Part shown: positions 16,669 to 25,033 of the stretch, one piece after another
How the letters are laid out: every line of letters begins with the position of its first letter
Position numbering within the stretch: the first letter of the stretch is position 1
From: Syntrophobacteraceae bacterium
GTDB taxonomy: Bacteria; Desulfobacterota; Syntrophobacteria; Syntrophobacterales; Syntrophobacteraceae
Direction of reading: 5' to 3'
Assembly: GCA_025453975.1 (NCBI GenBank)
Contig: JALOPI010000041.1
Span: forward strand, 1-36,438
Length of the DNA stretch: 36,438 nucleotides
The notes under the pieces: model-generated
The model's input: only the letters and a program-made list of their open reading frames with translations
What the model was told of the DNA's origin: nothing
Databases searched by the model: none
Program-made: the position numbers and the translations under genes

Positions 16669-17844
16669 TCATCGCCTCACGGCCATGGCCACGGCCTCGC
16701 CGCCTCCCAGGCAGAGGGAGACCAGGCCTCTCTTCTTGTCCTGCCGGATCATCTCGTGGAGCAGCGTCACCAGCAGCCGGCAGCCGCTGGCCCCGATGGG
16801 ATGCCCCAGGGCGACGCTGCCGCCATTGACGTTGCATTTGGCCGGATCCAGCTTCAGCTCCTTGAGCGCCGCCACCGTGGACCCGCTGAAGGCTTCGTTG
16901 ATCTCGTAAAGGTCGACCTCATCCTTGGAAATCCCCTCCTTGGCCAGGCATTTGGGCACCGCCCAGATGGGAGCCACCAGGACGTATTTCATGTCGATGC
17001 CGTAGGAAGCCTGGGCCCCCACCGTCGCCATGATCCTGCAGCCGAGGGCTTCGGCCTTTTCCCTGGACATCACCACCACCGCCGCGGCGCCGTCGCTGAT
17101 GATGGAGGCGTTGCCCGCCGTGGTCACGCCGTCCTTCTTGAACGCGGGCTTCATCCTGGACAGCGTTTCGTAGGACGTTTCCTGGGGACACTCGTCCTTG
17201 GCGAAAACCAGGGGAGCCCCTTTTTTCTGGGGGATTTCAACGGGAACGATCTCTTCATCGAACTTGCCCGCCGCCTGGGCAGACCGGGCCCGGTGATAGG
17301 ATTCCGCGGCGTACCGGTCCTGGTCCTCGCGCGTCACGTTGAACCGCTCGGAGCACAGCTCATTGGAGATCCCCATGTGAAAATCGTTGACGATATCCCA
17401 CAGGCCATCGTGCAGCATGTGATCGTGGAGGGTGCCGTCCCCCATTCGATACCCGAATCTTGCCTTCTTGAGGAAGTGAGGCGCCATGCTCATGTTCTCC
17501 ATGCCGCCCGCGACCACGATGTCCGCATCTCCCACCTGGATGGCCTGAGCCGCCATCATGACCGCCTTGAGCCCGGAGCCGCACACCTTGTTGATGGTGA
17601 CGCACTCGACTTCCCAGGGCATGCCGGCCTGCACCGTGGCCTGCTTGGCCGGGTTCTGACCGTAGCCGCAAGGCAGCACGATACCCATGATGGCTTCATT
17701 GACGTCTTCCTTCTTCACCCCCGCACGGCGCAGAGCCTCCTCGATCACGATGGCTCCCAGCCGGGTGGCCCCTATACCGCCGAGAGTCCCGTTGAAGCTT
17801 CCCAGGGGGGTGCGCACGGCACTCACGATGACCGCTTCACGCAT
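16669..17844 (-). CDS. Acetyl-CoA C-acetyltransferase (thiolase)
   Basis: A 391-aa thiolase that condenses two acetyl-CoA or cleaves acetoacetyl-CoA. The nucleophile Cys88 lies in INKVCGSGLKAV. His348 in GHPIGASG and the second Cys378 in LCLGGG complete the active site, at positions almost identical to the well-studied Zoogloea enzyme. NEAFSG is also present. The start is ATG at 17844 with AAGGAGA about 8 bases upstream; the longer open frame overlaps the promoter region and is rejected. It heads the thiolase-hbd-acd operon and has a candidate promoter about 60-90 bases upstream with a palindrome beyond it. Biosynthetic and degradative thiolases cannot be told apart reliably here. Confidence 0.95.
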   Translation of the reverse strand: MREAVIVSAVRTPLGSFNGTLGGIGATRLGAIVIEEALRRAGVKKEDVNEAIMGIVLPCGYGQNPAKQATVQAGMPWEVECVTINKVCGSGLKAVMMAAQAIQVGDADIVVAGGMENMSMAPHFLKKARFGYRMGDGTLHDHMLHDGLWDIVNDFHMGISNELCSERFNVTREDQDRYAAESYHRARSAQAAGKFDEEIVPVEIPQKKGAPLVFAKDECPQETSYETLSRMKPAFKKDGVTTAGNASIISDGAAAVVVMSREKAEALGCRIMATVGAQASYGIDMKYVLVAPIWAVPKCLAKEGISKDEVDLYEINEAFSGSTVAALKELKLDPAKCNVNGGSVALGHPIGASGCRLLVTLLHEMIRQDKKRGLVSLCLGGGEAVAMAVRR

Positions 17845-17906
17845 GGTCCTGTCTCCTTCTGAATGTGCTGTCACATCAACCGATGGATTTGGAATGTTCG
17901 GAGGGT

Positions 17907-17935
17907 CTTTTATCAAAGTCAACAATTTATTTCAA
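17907..17935 (-). promoter_or_regulatory. Candidate promoter of the thiolase-hbd-acd operon
   Basis: Read on the minus strand, TTGAAA (17935-17930) and TAAAAG (17912-17907) are 17 bases apart in an AT-rich patch of otherwise GC-rich DNA. The start of transcription would be near 17900, giving a leader of about 55 bases. An overlapping TTGACT (17922-17917) has no good -10 partner. Confidence 0.45.
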
Positions 17936-17943
17936 AAAGAATA

Positions 17944-17954
17944 TGATCAGATCA
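17944..17954. promoter_or_regulatory. Possible operator upstream of the thiolase promoter
   Basis: TGATCAGATCA is an 11-base perfect dyad (TGATC-A-GATCA) placed just upstream of the predicted -35 box of the acyl-CoA operon. That is a plausible regulator site for acyl-CoA or fatty-acid control. The binding protein is unknown and a palindrome this short can arise by chance. Confidence 0.3.
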
Positions 17955-17984
17955 AACTCCACCACAAGGCGCGTCCACGCCCCG

Positions 17985-18296
17985 TTAGCTCCCGGTCTCA
18001 AGCCCGAGCTTGTCGATAACGTCCTGGACCCCGACACCGCGGACGAGCAGCGTCTTGCCGCGTGATTTCCGACCATGCAGGATCACCACGGAGGAAGGAG
18101 GGACACCGAGCAGGCGGGCCATGAAGCGCACACACTCCCGGTTCGCCTCCCCTTCCACGGGGGGAGCCGTCAGGCGCAGCTTCAAGCGGCCTTCGTGCAA
18201 GCCCGCAAGCTCATTGCGGCTTGCCCTGGGCTGAACATGGACTTCCACCACGGCACCCTCGTCCGTGGCCCGAACGGCACGGCTCAGCTCCGGCAC
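17985..18296 (-). CDS. YggU/DUF167 family protein
   Basis: A 103-aa protein with the family pattern VEVHVQPRASRNELAGLHEG, LKLRLTAPPVEGEANRE and SSVVILHGRKSRGKTLLV. The fold is a small alpha/beta domain of unknown biochemical function that is widely conserved and often near ribosome or cell-division genes. The start codon is GTG at 18296, with GAGGTG upstream. It lies head-to-head with the ABC transporter gene and upstream of the thiolase operon on the same strand, with a separate promoter for the latter, so it may be its own unit. Confidence 0.9.
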   Translation of the reverse strand: MPELSRAVRATDEGAVVEVHVQPRASRNELAGLHEGRLKLRLTAPPVEGEANRECVRFMARLLGVPPSSVVILHGRKSRGKTLLVRGVGVQDVIDKLGLETGS

Positions 18297-18438
18297 GGCG
18301 GCACCTCTTTCAACAGGTCGACGGCAAGCCTCATGGGGCTTGGGGGCAGATTCCGGTTGTGGATCCCCTTATAGCGCATTATGTTCTCACGAGCCAGGCG
18401 GCGGTTGGATGGATTCATGGAACGGGGCGGATGGGTGG

Positions 18439-19371
18439 ATGGCGGTGACTCCGGATGTGAGCGGCACGGTTCTCGAGGCGAGGAATCTTCAGAAGCTCTT
18501 CGGTGATTTTCCAGCCGTGGAGGACGTCTCCTTCGATCTCCGGCGAGGGGAGTGCCTCGGGCTTCTGGGGCCCAACGGCGCGGGGAAGACCTCCACCATC
18601 CGAATGGTCTACGGATTTTCACCCATGACCTCCGGCACTCTTCGGATCTTCGGCCAGGACATGCGGGACCACTGGCGAGCCATCAAGCACGGCATCGGGG
18701 TGTGCCAGCAGGAGAACAACCTGGATCCTGACCTGACGGTGCTCCAGAACCTCGAGATCTTCGCGTCGTATTTCAACATCCCCCACAAGGAAGCCGCCAG
18801 GCGCGCGGTGGATCTCCTGGAATTCATGGGGCTGGAGCACCGGGGCGGATCCACCGTCACCGAGCTCTCCGGCGGCATGATGCGCCGGGTGGTCATCGCG
18901 AGAGCCCTCATCAATCGCCCGGAGCTGCTCATCCTGGACGAGCCCACCACCGGACTGGACCCCCAGTCCCGGCACCAGGTGTGGGACCGCCTGGAATCCC
19001 TCCGCGCGGAAGGTCTCTCCATTCTCCTCACCACCCACTACATGGACGAAGCGGCCCGCCTCTGCGACCGCCTGGTCATCATCGACCACGGCAAAATCCT
19101 GGTCCAGGGCCATCCGGCGGACTTGGTGAAGGAGCATGTGGGGCGTGACGTCGTGGAAGTCAGGGATCCGGGCGAGGAGATTCGCGGTCTCGTGAGGGAC
19201 CTGGGCCTCAGGCATGAGGACCTGGAGCGCCGCATGATCATCTACGGCAGCGAGGAGGATCGCCTCTTTGACCGTTTCACCCCCCTCATGTGCGGCGGCA
19301 GCTGCCAGCTGAGGACAGCCACGCTGGAAGATGTCTTCCTGGTGCTGACAGGCAGGGAGCTTCGGGAATGA
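18439..19371 (+). CDS. ABC-2 type transporter ATPase, NodI-like
   Basis: A 310-aa ATP-binding subunit. Walker A GPNGAGKT is at 44-51, the Q-loop at CQQ near 89-91, signature LSGGM at 143-147, and Walker B LLILDEPTTGLD around 163-174, with the H-loop His in LLTTHYMDEA. The C-terminal extension (about 225-310) is like NodI and other exporters of lipids, polysaccharides or drugs. I chose ATG at 18439, preceded by GGGGCGG at about 8 bases; an in-frame ATG at 18409 is an alternative. Its stop overlaps the start of the permease gene (ATGA), so the pair makes one exporter. The exported substrate cannot be told. Confidence 0.9.
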   Translation: MAVTPDVSGTVLEARNLQKLFGDFPAVEDVSFDLRRGECLGLLGPNGAGKTSTIRMVYGFSPMTSGTLRIFGQDMRDHWRAIKHGIGVCQQENNLDPDLTVLQNLEIFASYFNIPHKEAARRAVDLLEFMGLEHRGGSTVTELSGGMMRRVVIARALINRPELLILDEPTTGLDPQSRHQVWDRLESLRAEGLSILLTTHYMDEAARLCDRLVIIDHGKILVQGHPADLVKEHVGRDVVEVRDPGEEIRGLVRDLGLRHEDLERRMIIYGSEEDRLFDRFTPLMCGGSCQLRTATLEDVFLVLTGRELRE

Positions 19372-20159
19372 TCCCCTTGGGCAGTCTCCGCATCAGCCGT
19401 CGGTTCCTCCGGGTATGGCGAAGGAACCTCCTCGTTTACCGGAGGATCTGGAAGGTCAACTTCCTGCCCCCCATTCTCGAGCCGTTGTTCTACCTCCTGG
19501 CTTTCGGGGTGGGTCTGGGCTCCTTCATCGAGACCATCTCCCACCGTGGGGCGGTGGTACCGTACGTGGCCTTCATCGCCCCGGCGCTCCTGTCCATCAA
19601 CATGATGTACAATGCTTTTTTTGAGAACACCTACGCTTCCTTTGTGCGCATGTACTACCAGAAGACCTTCGATGCCATGCTGGCGACGCCCCTCTCCCTG
19701 GAGGAGGTCATCACGGGGGAGATCATGTGGGGAGCCACCAAGTCCCTCATCGCGACGGCCCTCATGCTGTCCGTGGTGGGCGCTTTCGGCCTGGTGCGCT
19801 GGCCCGAGGGACTCCTCATCCTTCCCGTGGCCTTTCTGGGCGGCTTTGCCTTCGGGTGCCTGGGGATGATCTTCACGGGGCTGCTCTCGAGCATCGACCT
19901 GTTCAACCTGCCGATTTTCCTCTTTATCACCCCCATGTTTCTCTTCAGCGGCACATTCTTCCCCGTGGAGAGCCTGCCCCCATGGGCCCAGAGCCTGACG
20001 GTGGTCTTCCCGCTGACTCACCTCGTGACCCTCACGCGCGGGCTTTGCCTGGGGTTGCCGACGGGGGCGGACTGGTGGTCCGTGGCCTATCTCGCCGCTT
20101 TTTCGGCGGTGACCTTTCCAGCCGCTCTCCTGGTCATGCGGCGAAGACTCATCAAATGA
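19368..20159 (+). CDS. ABC-2 type transporter permease, NodJ-like
   Basis: A 263-aa integral membrane permease. It has a short cytoplasmic N-terminus (RRFLRVWRRNLLVYRRIWK) and about six hydrophobic helices at about 40-60, 72-90, 117-145, 148-172, 178-200 and 235-257. The conserved ABC-2 stretch FLFITPMFLFSGTFFPVESLP sits before the last helix, followed by FPLTHLVTLTRG. NodJ-type permeases pair with NodI-type ATPases. Translation starts at the ATG overlapping the ATPase stop, so the two are coupled. Substrate unknown. Confidence 0.9.
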   Translation: MIPLGSLRISRRFLRVWRRNLLVYRRIWKVNFLPPILEPLFYLLAFGVGLGSFIETISHRGAVVPYVAFIAPALLSINMMYNAFFENTYASFVRMYYQKTFDAMLATPLSLEEVITGEIMWGATKSLIATALMLSVVGAFGLVRWPEGLLILPVAFLGGFAFGCLGMIFTGLLSSIDLFNLPIFLFITPMFLFSGTFFPVESLPPWAQSLTVVFPLTHLVTLTRGLCLGLPTGADWWSVAYLAAFSAVTFPAALLVMRRRLIK

Positions 20160-20202
20160 TGCACGCCGGGACCGATCGCGGCTCCGGAAAGCCGCCGCCC
20201 CG

Positions 20203-20224
20203 GCGACGGTCCGGACCCCGTCGC
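20203..20224 (+). terminator. Possible terminator after the ABC exporter
   Basis: GCGACGG at 20203-20209 pairs perfectly with CCGTCGC at 20218-20224 across an 8-base loop, 43 bases after the permease stop. It is followed by GAGAGGTTGG, with no T-run, so it is only a candidate. A new promoter follows at 20237. Confidence 0.35.
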
Positions 20225-20236
20225 GAGAGGTTGGTC

Positions 20237-20265
20237 TTGCTTTCGACAGGGTGGTTGTCTAGAAT
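20237..20265 (+). promoter_or_regulatory. Sigma70-type promoter for DUF4390-ntrY-ntrX
   Basis: TTGCTT at 20237-20242 and TAGAAT at 20260-20265 have exactly 17 bases between them, close to both consensus hexamers. The transcript would start near 20272, about 40 bases before the DUF4390 start codon. Confidence 0.62.
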
Positions 20266-20310
20266 CTCCCCCACTGGGATCCCTGGCTCTCAACATTCAG
20301 CATTCTTTCC

Positions 20311-20889
20311 ATGAAAAAAGCACTGACCATCGTTTTCATCAGCCTGCTCCTCATCGGGGTCCTCGGCTTCATCGGGAGCCTGCTGCGGCCGGTGCGTAAA
20401 GCCAGTATCAACGATGTGGTCGTGGTCCGCAGCCAGGGGAACCTCGAGCTGAGCTTCCATGTCGAGGATTGTTTTTCACCGGAAATGGAGGAAGCCATTC
20501 TCAGCGGGGTCCCGACCACGTTTCGATTTCGTGTGGTGCTGCAGAGAAAGAAGAAATTCCCCTTTTTCCGCCGGGCGCTCCTCGACATCGTCCTGGAGCA
20601 TACCGTCAAGTACGATCGGCTCAAGGATCGTTTTCGAGTCCGTTTGCCCGAGCAGTCGGACAGTGAGTTTCTGGTGAAGGACCTCGAAGAGGCGAAGGTC
20701 CTCATGAGCACCGTCCGGAACCTGCGGGTCATTCCCCTGTGGCGGCTATCGGACTCGGGGACCTACCAGATCTACATCAAGGGCGAGCTCGCCAAGCAGC
20801 GTCTGCCTCTGTTTTTTCGATACATTCTGTTCTTTGTGTCGTTGTGGGACTTTGAAACCGGGTGGGAGCGTGTCTCCATCGAAGCCTGA
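20311..20889 (+). CDS. DUF4390 family protein, membrane-anchored
   Basis: A 192-aa protein with one N-terminal hydrophobic helix (about 4-25) followed by a beta-rich exported domain. Patterns such as VVVRSQGNLELSFHVEDCFSPEMEEAILSGVPTTF, split by strands, and the LWRLSDSGTYQI block match DUF4390, found immediately upstream of ntrYX-type systems in many proteobacteria. No biochemical role is known. The ATG at 20311 lacks a strong ribosome-binding site, but the anchor begins there. It shares a predicted promoter with the kinase and regulator downstream, so it may modulate the kinase in the envelope; that is inference from context. Confidence 0.85.
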   Translation: MKKALTIVFISLLLIGVLGFIGSLLRPVRKASINDVVVVRSQGNLELSFHVEDCFSPEMEEAILSGVPTTFRFRVVLQRKKKFPFFRRALLDIVLEHTVKYDRLKDRFRVRLPEQSDSEFLVKDLEEAKVLMSTVRNLRVIPLWRLSDSGTYQIYIKGELAKQRLPLFFRYILFFVSLWDFETGWERVSIEA

Positions 20890-20963
20890 CGGGGCGACTA
20901 CCCTTTGACGCATTTGAGCCAGCCAGCCCGGAGCTCGTCCGGGCGCGGTCCGCCATCGACCTC

Positions 20964-23180
20964 ATGGATTTATCGAGCACCCCAGGCAGCAATCAAAAAC
21001 GTCGGCAGCGCATCACGTGGATGCTTCTCGCCGTCGCCGCCGTCATCTACTTCGGCGTCATGGAGGGCTGGTTTTTCAGCCTGGAGTCCGAGGTCCCGCT
21101 GACGGGGAACATTCTCTTCGCCCTCGTCAACGTCAACGTGATCCTGCTTCTGCTCCTCACCTACCTGGTGCTCCGAAACATCGTCAAGCTGATCTTCGAG
21201 CGAAAACGGAACATCCTGGGCCACAAGCTGAGGACGCGCCTGGTCATCGCCTTCGTCGGGCTGACGCTCATCCCCACCCTGCCCCTCTTCTGGATGACGA
21301 CCCAGCTGATCTTCTCCAGCATGGACCACTGGTTCACCCAGAAGGTGGAGCATTCCCTGGACCAGGCCATCTCGCTCATGAAGGATTATGTCGAAAGCGA
21401 GGGAGAGGACCTCCTCAGGGACTCCCGGATGGTGGCCATGGAGCTCCTGAGCGGCGCGCCGTTTCCCCCCGAGGGGTCGGAGATCCCCGGGGCGGCCCCC
21501 TCTCACCTCCTGAGCCAGTATCAGCTGGACGGAATCTTCGTCTTTGGAGTCAATGGCAAGCTTCTCATGCAAAGCCAGGGGCCCAACATGCCCCAGATCC
21601 AGACCCGTCGCATTCGCCGGATCCTGCTGGATGAAGCCTCCTCCCCGGTGATTCCTTTCACCTTCGCCAACAAGCAGGAAGGCCTCATGGCCCGAGCCCC
21701 TCTCCGCACCGAGATGGTGGCCCGTCAGGATGACGCGGGCGAGGTCGTGGTCATCAGAACTCTCCCCTCCTCCATCACCAACAAGTTCGCTGGGATCACC
21801 TCCGGCTACGATGATTACCTCCAGATGAAGCTCCTCCACAAGCCCCTCAAGGTCAGCCACTTCATCACCTACTCCATCGTCACCCTCCTGGTCATCTTCG
21901 CGGCCATCTGGTTCGGGTTCTTCCTGGCCAAATCATTGACGGGTCCCATCCAGACCCTGGCCTCGGCGACCCGCAGCGTGGCGGAGGGGGATCTCGACGT
22001 CGAGCTGGACTCGGACCGCAACGATGAGCTGGGCATGCTCATGGGCTCCTTCAACACCATGGTGCGCGACCTGCGGGAGGGTCGCGAGAAGCTGGCCAGC
22101 GCCTACTCCGCCCTGCAGCACAGTCACCTGGAGCTGGAAGAGCGCCGCCGCTACATGGAGATCGTTCTGGCCAACATCGCCGCGGGTGTGGTGAGCGTCG
22201 ATCAGCAGGGGCTCATCATCACCATGAACAAGTCCGCCGAAGCGATCTTCGGCGTCAATGCCGAGGAGACGCGAAGACAGCATTACTCCCGGTTTCTTCA
22301 GGGCCCCCACCTCGACATCGTCCGCTCCTTCATGAGCACCCACCGCACCACGCGACAGCACCACCTCGAGCAGCAGCTCCACGTCATCGTCGGCAGCCGC
22401 CCCATGGTGCTCCTCATCAAGGTGTCCGTGCTCCAGGACGAGGCGGGGGGCTCCATGGGCGTGGTCATCGTGTTCGACGACCTGACGGATCTCGAGAAGG
22501 CCCAGCGCATGGCGGCATGGCGGGAAGTGGCGAGACGCATCGCCCACGAGATCAAGAATCCCCTGACTCCCATCCAGCTCTGCGCCCAGAGACTGCGCAG
22601 GAAATACGTCAGCCTGCTGGAGGAGGAGGATTCGGTGCTGGACGAATGCACGGACACCATCATTCAGCAGGTGGACCACATGAAGCACCTGGTGAACGAG
22701 TTCTCCCGATTCGCCCGCCTGCCCAGGGCCAACCCCTCTCCCTGCGACCTTTCGGACCTCGTGCGCGAGAGCATCGCCCTCTACCGCCACACCCATTCGC
22801 ACATCACCTTCGAGGTGGAGCAGGGGGATGACCTGCCCCTGCTGAACCTCGACGGCGACCAGTTCAAGCAGGTCATGATCAACCTGCTGGACAACGCCAT
22901 CCATGCCCTGGAAGGCCTGGAAGGCGGCACCATCAGTGTCCGGCTTTTTTACGACCCGATCCTGAAGATCGTGCGTCTCGAATGCGCCGACACGGGGCAC
23001 GGGCTGTCCTCGGAGGACAAGCTCCGTGTTTTCGAGCCCTACTATTCCAGGAAGGAAAAGGGAACGGGGCTGGGACTCGCCATCGTGGCCAGCATCGTGG
23101 CGGACCACCAGGGGTTCATCCGAGTTCGGGACAACGCGCCGCGGGGGACGGTGTTCATCATCGAGCTGCCGGGGGGATGA
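20964..23180 (+). CDS. ntrY: NtrY-like sensor histidine kinase
   Basis: A 738-aa membrane kinase. Hydrophobic helices at about 17-37, 48-72 and 91-118 precede a periplasmic domain (about 120-290), and a further helix (about 300-322) leads to HAMP. A PAS domain follows (about 395-500), then the H-box with phospho-acceptor His528 in RRIAHEIKNPLTPIQ. The ATPase domain carries the N-box in MINLLDNAIHAL, G1 ADTGHGLS and G2 KGTGLGLAI. This is the NtrY architecture. It pairs with the NtrX regulator 109 bases downstream and probably senses nitrogen status or redox/envelope state. The start at 20964 (ATG) has a weak ribosome-binding site; an in-frame non-ATG start at 20862 would overlap the previous gene. 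Confidence 0.9.
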   Translation: MDLSSTPGSNQKRRQRITWMLLAVAAVIYFGVMEGWFFSLESEVPLTGNILFALVNVNVILLLLLTYLVLRNIVKLIFERKRNILGHKLRTRLVIAFVGLTLIPTLPLFWMTTQLIFSSMDHWFTQKVEHSLDQAISLMKDYVESEGEDLLRDSRMVAMELLSGAPFPPEGSEIPGAAPSHLLSQYQLDGIFVFGVNGKLLMQSQGPNMPQIQTRRIRRILLDEASSPVIPFTFANKQEGLMARAPLRTEMVARQDDAGEVVVIRTLPSSITNKFAGITSGYDDYLQMKLLHKPLKVSHFITYSIVTLLVIFAAIWFGFFLAKSLTGPIQTLASATRSVAEGDLDVELDSDRNDELGMLMGSFNTMVRDLREGREKLASAYSALQHSHLELEERRRYMEIVLANIAAGVVSVDQQGLIITMNKSAEAIFGVNAEETRRQHYSRFLQGPHLDIVRSFMSTHRTTRQHHLEQQLHVIVGSRPMVLLIKVSVLQDEAGGSMGVVIVFDDLTDLEKAQRMAAWREVARRIAHEIKNPLTPIQLCAQRLRRKYVSLLEEEDSVLDECTDTIIQQVDHMKHLVNEFSRFARLPRANPSPCDLSDLVRESIALYRHTHSHITFEVEQGDDLPLLNLDGDQFKQVMINLLDNAIHALEGLEGGTISVRLFYDPILKIVRLECADTGHGLSSEDKLRVFEPYYSRKEKGTGLGLAIVASIVADHQGFIRVRDNAPRGTVFIIELPGG

Positions 23181-23289
23181 CGCTTTCGGGTCCTGGGCTT
23201 CAGGCTTCTGGCTGAGAGCCCGGGGCTTCCAGGGCTGCGGCTGATGGGGTGTGGCGCCGCGGGGCGCGGATGGGAGGAGAGGACGGCCA

Positions 23290-24675
23290 GTGGGCATGAA
23301 GCCTAAGATTCTCGTGGTGGACGACGAAGTCAGTATTCTGCAGTCTCTCAAGGGGGTGCTCAACGACGAAGGTTACCGCGTCGGCCTGGCGCGGTCGGGC
23401 GAGGAGGCCCTGGACGAGGTGCGCAAGGAGGTCCCCGACCTGGTTCTCCTCGACGTCTGGCTTCCGGGAATCGACGGATTGGGCGTCCTGGGGGAGCTGC
23501 GAGCCCAGCACCCCAACCTCCCCATCATCATCATCTCGGGCCACGGAAGCATCGAGACCGCCGTCAAGGCCACCAGGCTCGGCGCCGTGGACTTCGTGGA
23601 AAAGCCCCTCTCCCTCGAGCGTATCCTGGTGTCCATTCAGAACGGGCTGGAGCTGACCCGGCTCCAGGAGGACAATCGAATCTGGCGGCAGAAGGCCTCG
23701 AGCAAGATCCACATCTCGGGGAAAAGCCCCGTGGTCCAGGCGCTGCGGGAGCAGATCCAGCTGGCGGCCCCCACCAGCGCCACCGTGCTCATCACGGGCG
23801 AGAACGGCACCGGGAAAGAGCTGGTGGCCCGCATGATTCACAACCTCAGCCGCCGAAGCCATCGCCCCATGATCGAGGTCAACTGCGCGGCCATCCCCGA
23901 GGAGCTGATCGAAAGCGAGCTTTTCGGCCACGAAAAAGGCGCGTTCACCGGCGCCCACGAACGGCGCAAGGGACGTTTCGACCTGGCCAACGGCGGGACC
24001 CTGTTCCTGGACGAGATCGGTGACATGAGCCTCAAAACCCAGGCCAAGGTGCTGCGCATTCTTCAGGAGCAGGTTTTCGAGCGGGTCGGGGGGGCGCGAC
24101 CGATCCAGGTGGATGTCAGGATCGTCTCCGCCACCAACAAGGATCTGCACAAGGCCATCGAGACCGGTCAGTTCCGACAGGACCTCTACTACAGACTGAA
24201 CGTCATCCCCATCGACGTGCCCCCCCTCCGCGACCGGCTCCAGGACATCCCCCTCCTCGTGGAGGATTTCGTCGCGGAGATGGCCCTTCAGACGGGAATG
24301 GGAAGGAAGGAGCTGGACCGCCAGGTCATCGAGCTGCTCCAGCAGTACCACTGGCCGGGTAACGTGCGGGAGCTCAGGAATTTCGTCGAGCGCCTCATCA
24401 TCATGACCCCGGGACAGAGCATTCGCCCCGAGAACCTGCCCAAGGACTTCCTGGCGCAGCTCAGGGATCCTCCCACCGGGAACGATCTGTTTCGTCACCC
24501 GACGCTTCGTGAGGCCCGGAATGCCTTCGAGCGGGAGTACCTGATGAGGAAGCTCGAGGAGAACCAGTGGAACGTTTCCCTGACAGCCTCCCAGATCGGG
24601 GTCGAGCGAAGCCATCTGCACCGCAAGATGAAGGCACTGGCCATTAGCGAAAGCGAGGAGCCGACGACGGAGTAG
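23290..24675 (+). CDS. ntrX: NtrX-like sigma54-dependent response regulator
   Basis: A 461-aa transcription activator. The receiver domain has Asp55 as phospho-acceptor (LLDVWLPG) and Lys105 (EKP). The AAA+ domain carries Walker A GENGTGKE (170-177), GAFTGA (217-222), which contacts sigma54, and Walker B LFLDEIGD (D241, E242). The HTH at the C-terminus (about 418-450) has [17 protein letters not shown]. The intact GAFTGA means it can activate sigma54 promoters, unlike the alphaproteobacterial NtrX in which this motif is altered. I prefer GTG at 23290, with AGGAG 10 bases upstream, over ATG at 23296; the difference is two residues. It is paired with ntrY. Confidence 0.92.
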   Translation: MGMKPKILVVDDEVSILQSLKGVLNDEGYRVGLARSGEEALDEVRKEVPDLVLLDVWLPGIDGLGVLGELRAQHPNLPIIIISGHGSIETAVKATRLGAVDFVEKPLSLERILVSIQNGLELTRLQEDNRIWRQKASSKIHISGKSPVVQALREQIQLAAPTSATVLITGENGTGKELVARMIHNLSRRSHRPMIEVNCAAIPEELIESELFGHEKGAFTGAHERRKGRFDLANGGTLFLDEIGDMSLKTQAKVLRILQEQVFERVGGARPIQVDVRIVSATNKDLHKAIETGQFRQDLYYRLNVIPIDVPPLRDRLQDIPLLVEDFVAEMALQTGMGRKELDRQVIELLQQYHWPGNVRELRNFVERLIIMTPGQSIRPENLPKDFLAQLRDPPTGNDLFRHPTLREARNAFEREYLMRKLEENQWNVSLTASQIGVERSHLHRKMKALAISESEEPTTE

Positions 24676-24797
24676 CGCGAGGGCCGGGCAGCCTCATCGG
24701 CGTGACGAGCTGGCTGGGGTGGCTCCAATGGGCGGCCGTGGACCACAAGGCCGGCGGGAGGACATCCACGGACCGTTCTGATGAGCCGGAAAGCTGC

Positions 24798-24826
24798 TTG
24801 ACACACCGAGGAGGAGATGGTACACG
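24798..24826 (+). promoter_or_regulatory. Promoter of tRNA-Pro
   Basis: TTGACA at 24798-24803 is a perfect -35 hexamer, and TACACG at 24821-24826 is a weak -10 with 17 bases between. The transcript would begin near 24833, only about 7 bases before the mature tRNA, which is common for tRNA genes. Confidence 0.5.
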
Positions 24827-24839
24827 GTCTGACGCTTGT

Positions 24840-24917
24840 CGGGACGTGGCGCAGACTGGTTAGCGCGCTTGCTTGGGGTGCAAGAGGACGGAGGTTCAAA
24901 TCCTCTCGTCCCGACCA
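24840..24917 (+). tRNA. tRNA-Pro (anticodon GGG)
   Basis: A cloverleaf folds with acceptor CGGGACG (24840-24846) paired to CGTCCCG (24907-24913). A D-arm (GCGC/GCGC), an anticodon stem CTTGC/GCAAG enclosing TTGGGGT (anticodon GGG), and a T-arm GGAGG/CCTCT with TTCAAAT are present. C1:G72 is the usual proline identity. CCA is encoded (24915-24917). Confidence 0.97.
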
Positions 24918-24946
24918 GTGCCATCCAAAGCAATGCATGGGATGAG

Positions 24947-24980
24947 GAGAAAGGGCCGCTGGGTTTTGCGGCCCTTTCTC
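24947..24980. terminator. Strong terminator after tRNA-Pro, shared with fprA
   Basis: GAGAAAGGGCCGC (24947-24959) is a perfect 13-bp complement of GCGGCCCTTTCTC (24968-24980), with an 8-base loop. It lies 29 bases after the tRNA and 53 bases before the end of the minus-strand flavodiiron gene. A stem rich in A at one end and T at the other suits termination in both directions. Confidence 0.82.
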
Positions 24981-25033
24981 ATTAACTCCAGCTACTTCAG
25001 CTTATTTCCCCTGTATTCCAGCTCGAGCCGGCC

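Noticed and set aside
20862-20963. Longer N-terminus for NtrY from a non-ATG start
   Set aside because: It would overlap the DUF4390 gene and adds sequence unlike the family. ATG at 20964 starts just before the first membrane helix.
21933-23363. 476-aa minus-strand frame
   Set aside because: Antisense to the NtrY kinase domain; His/Val/Gly-rich shadow.
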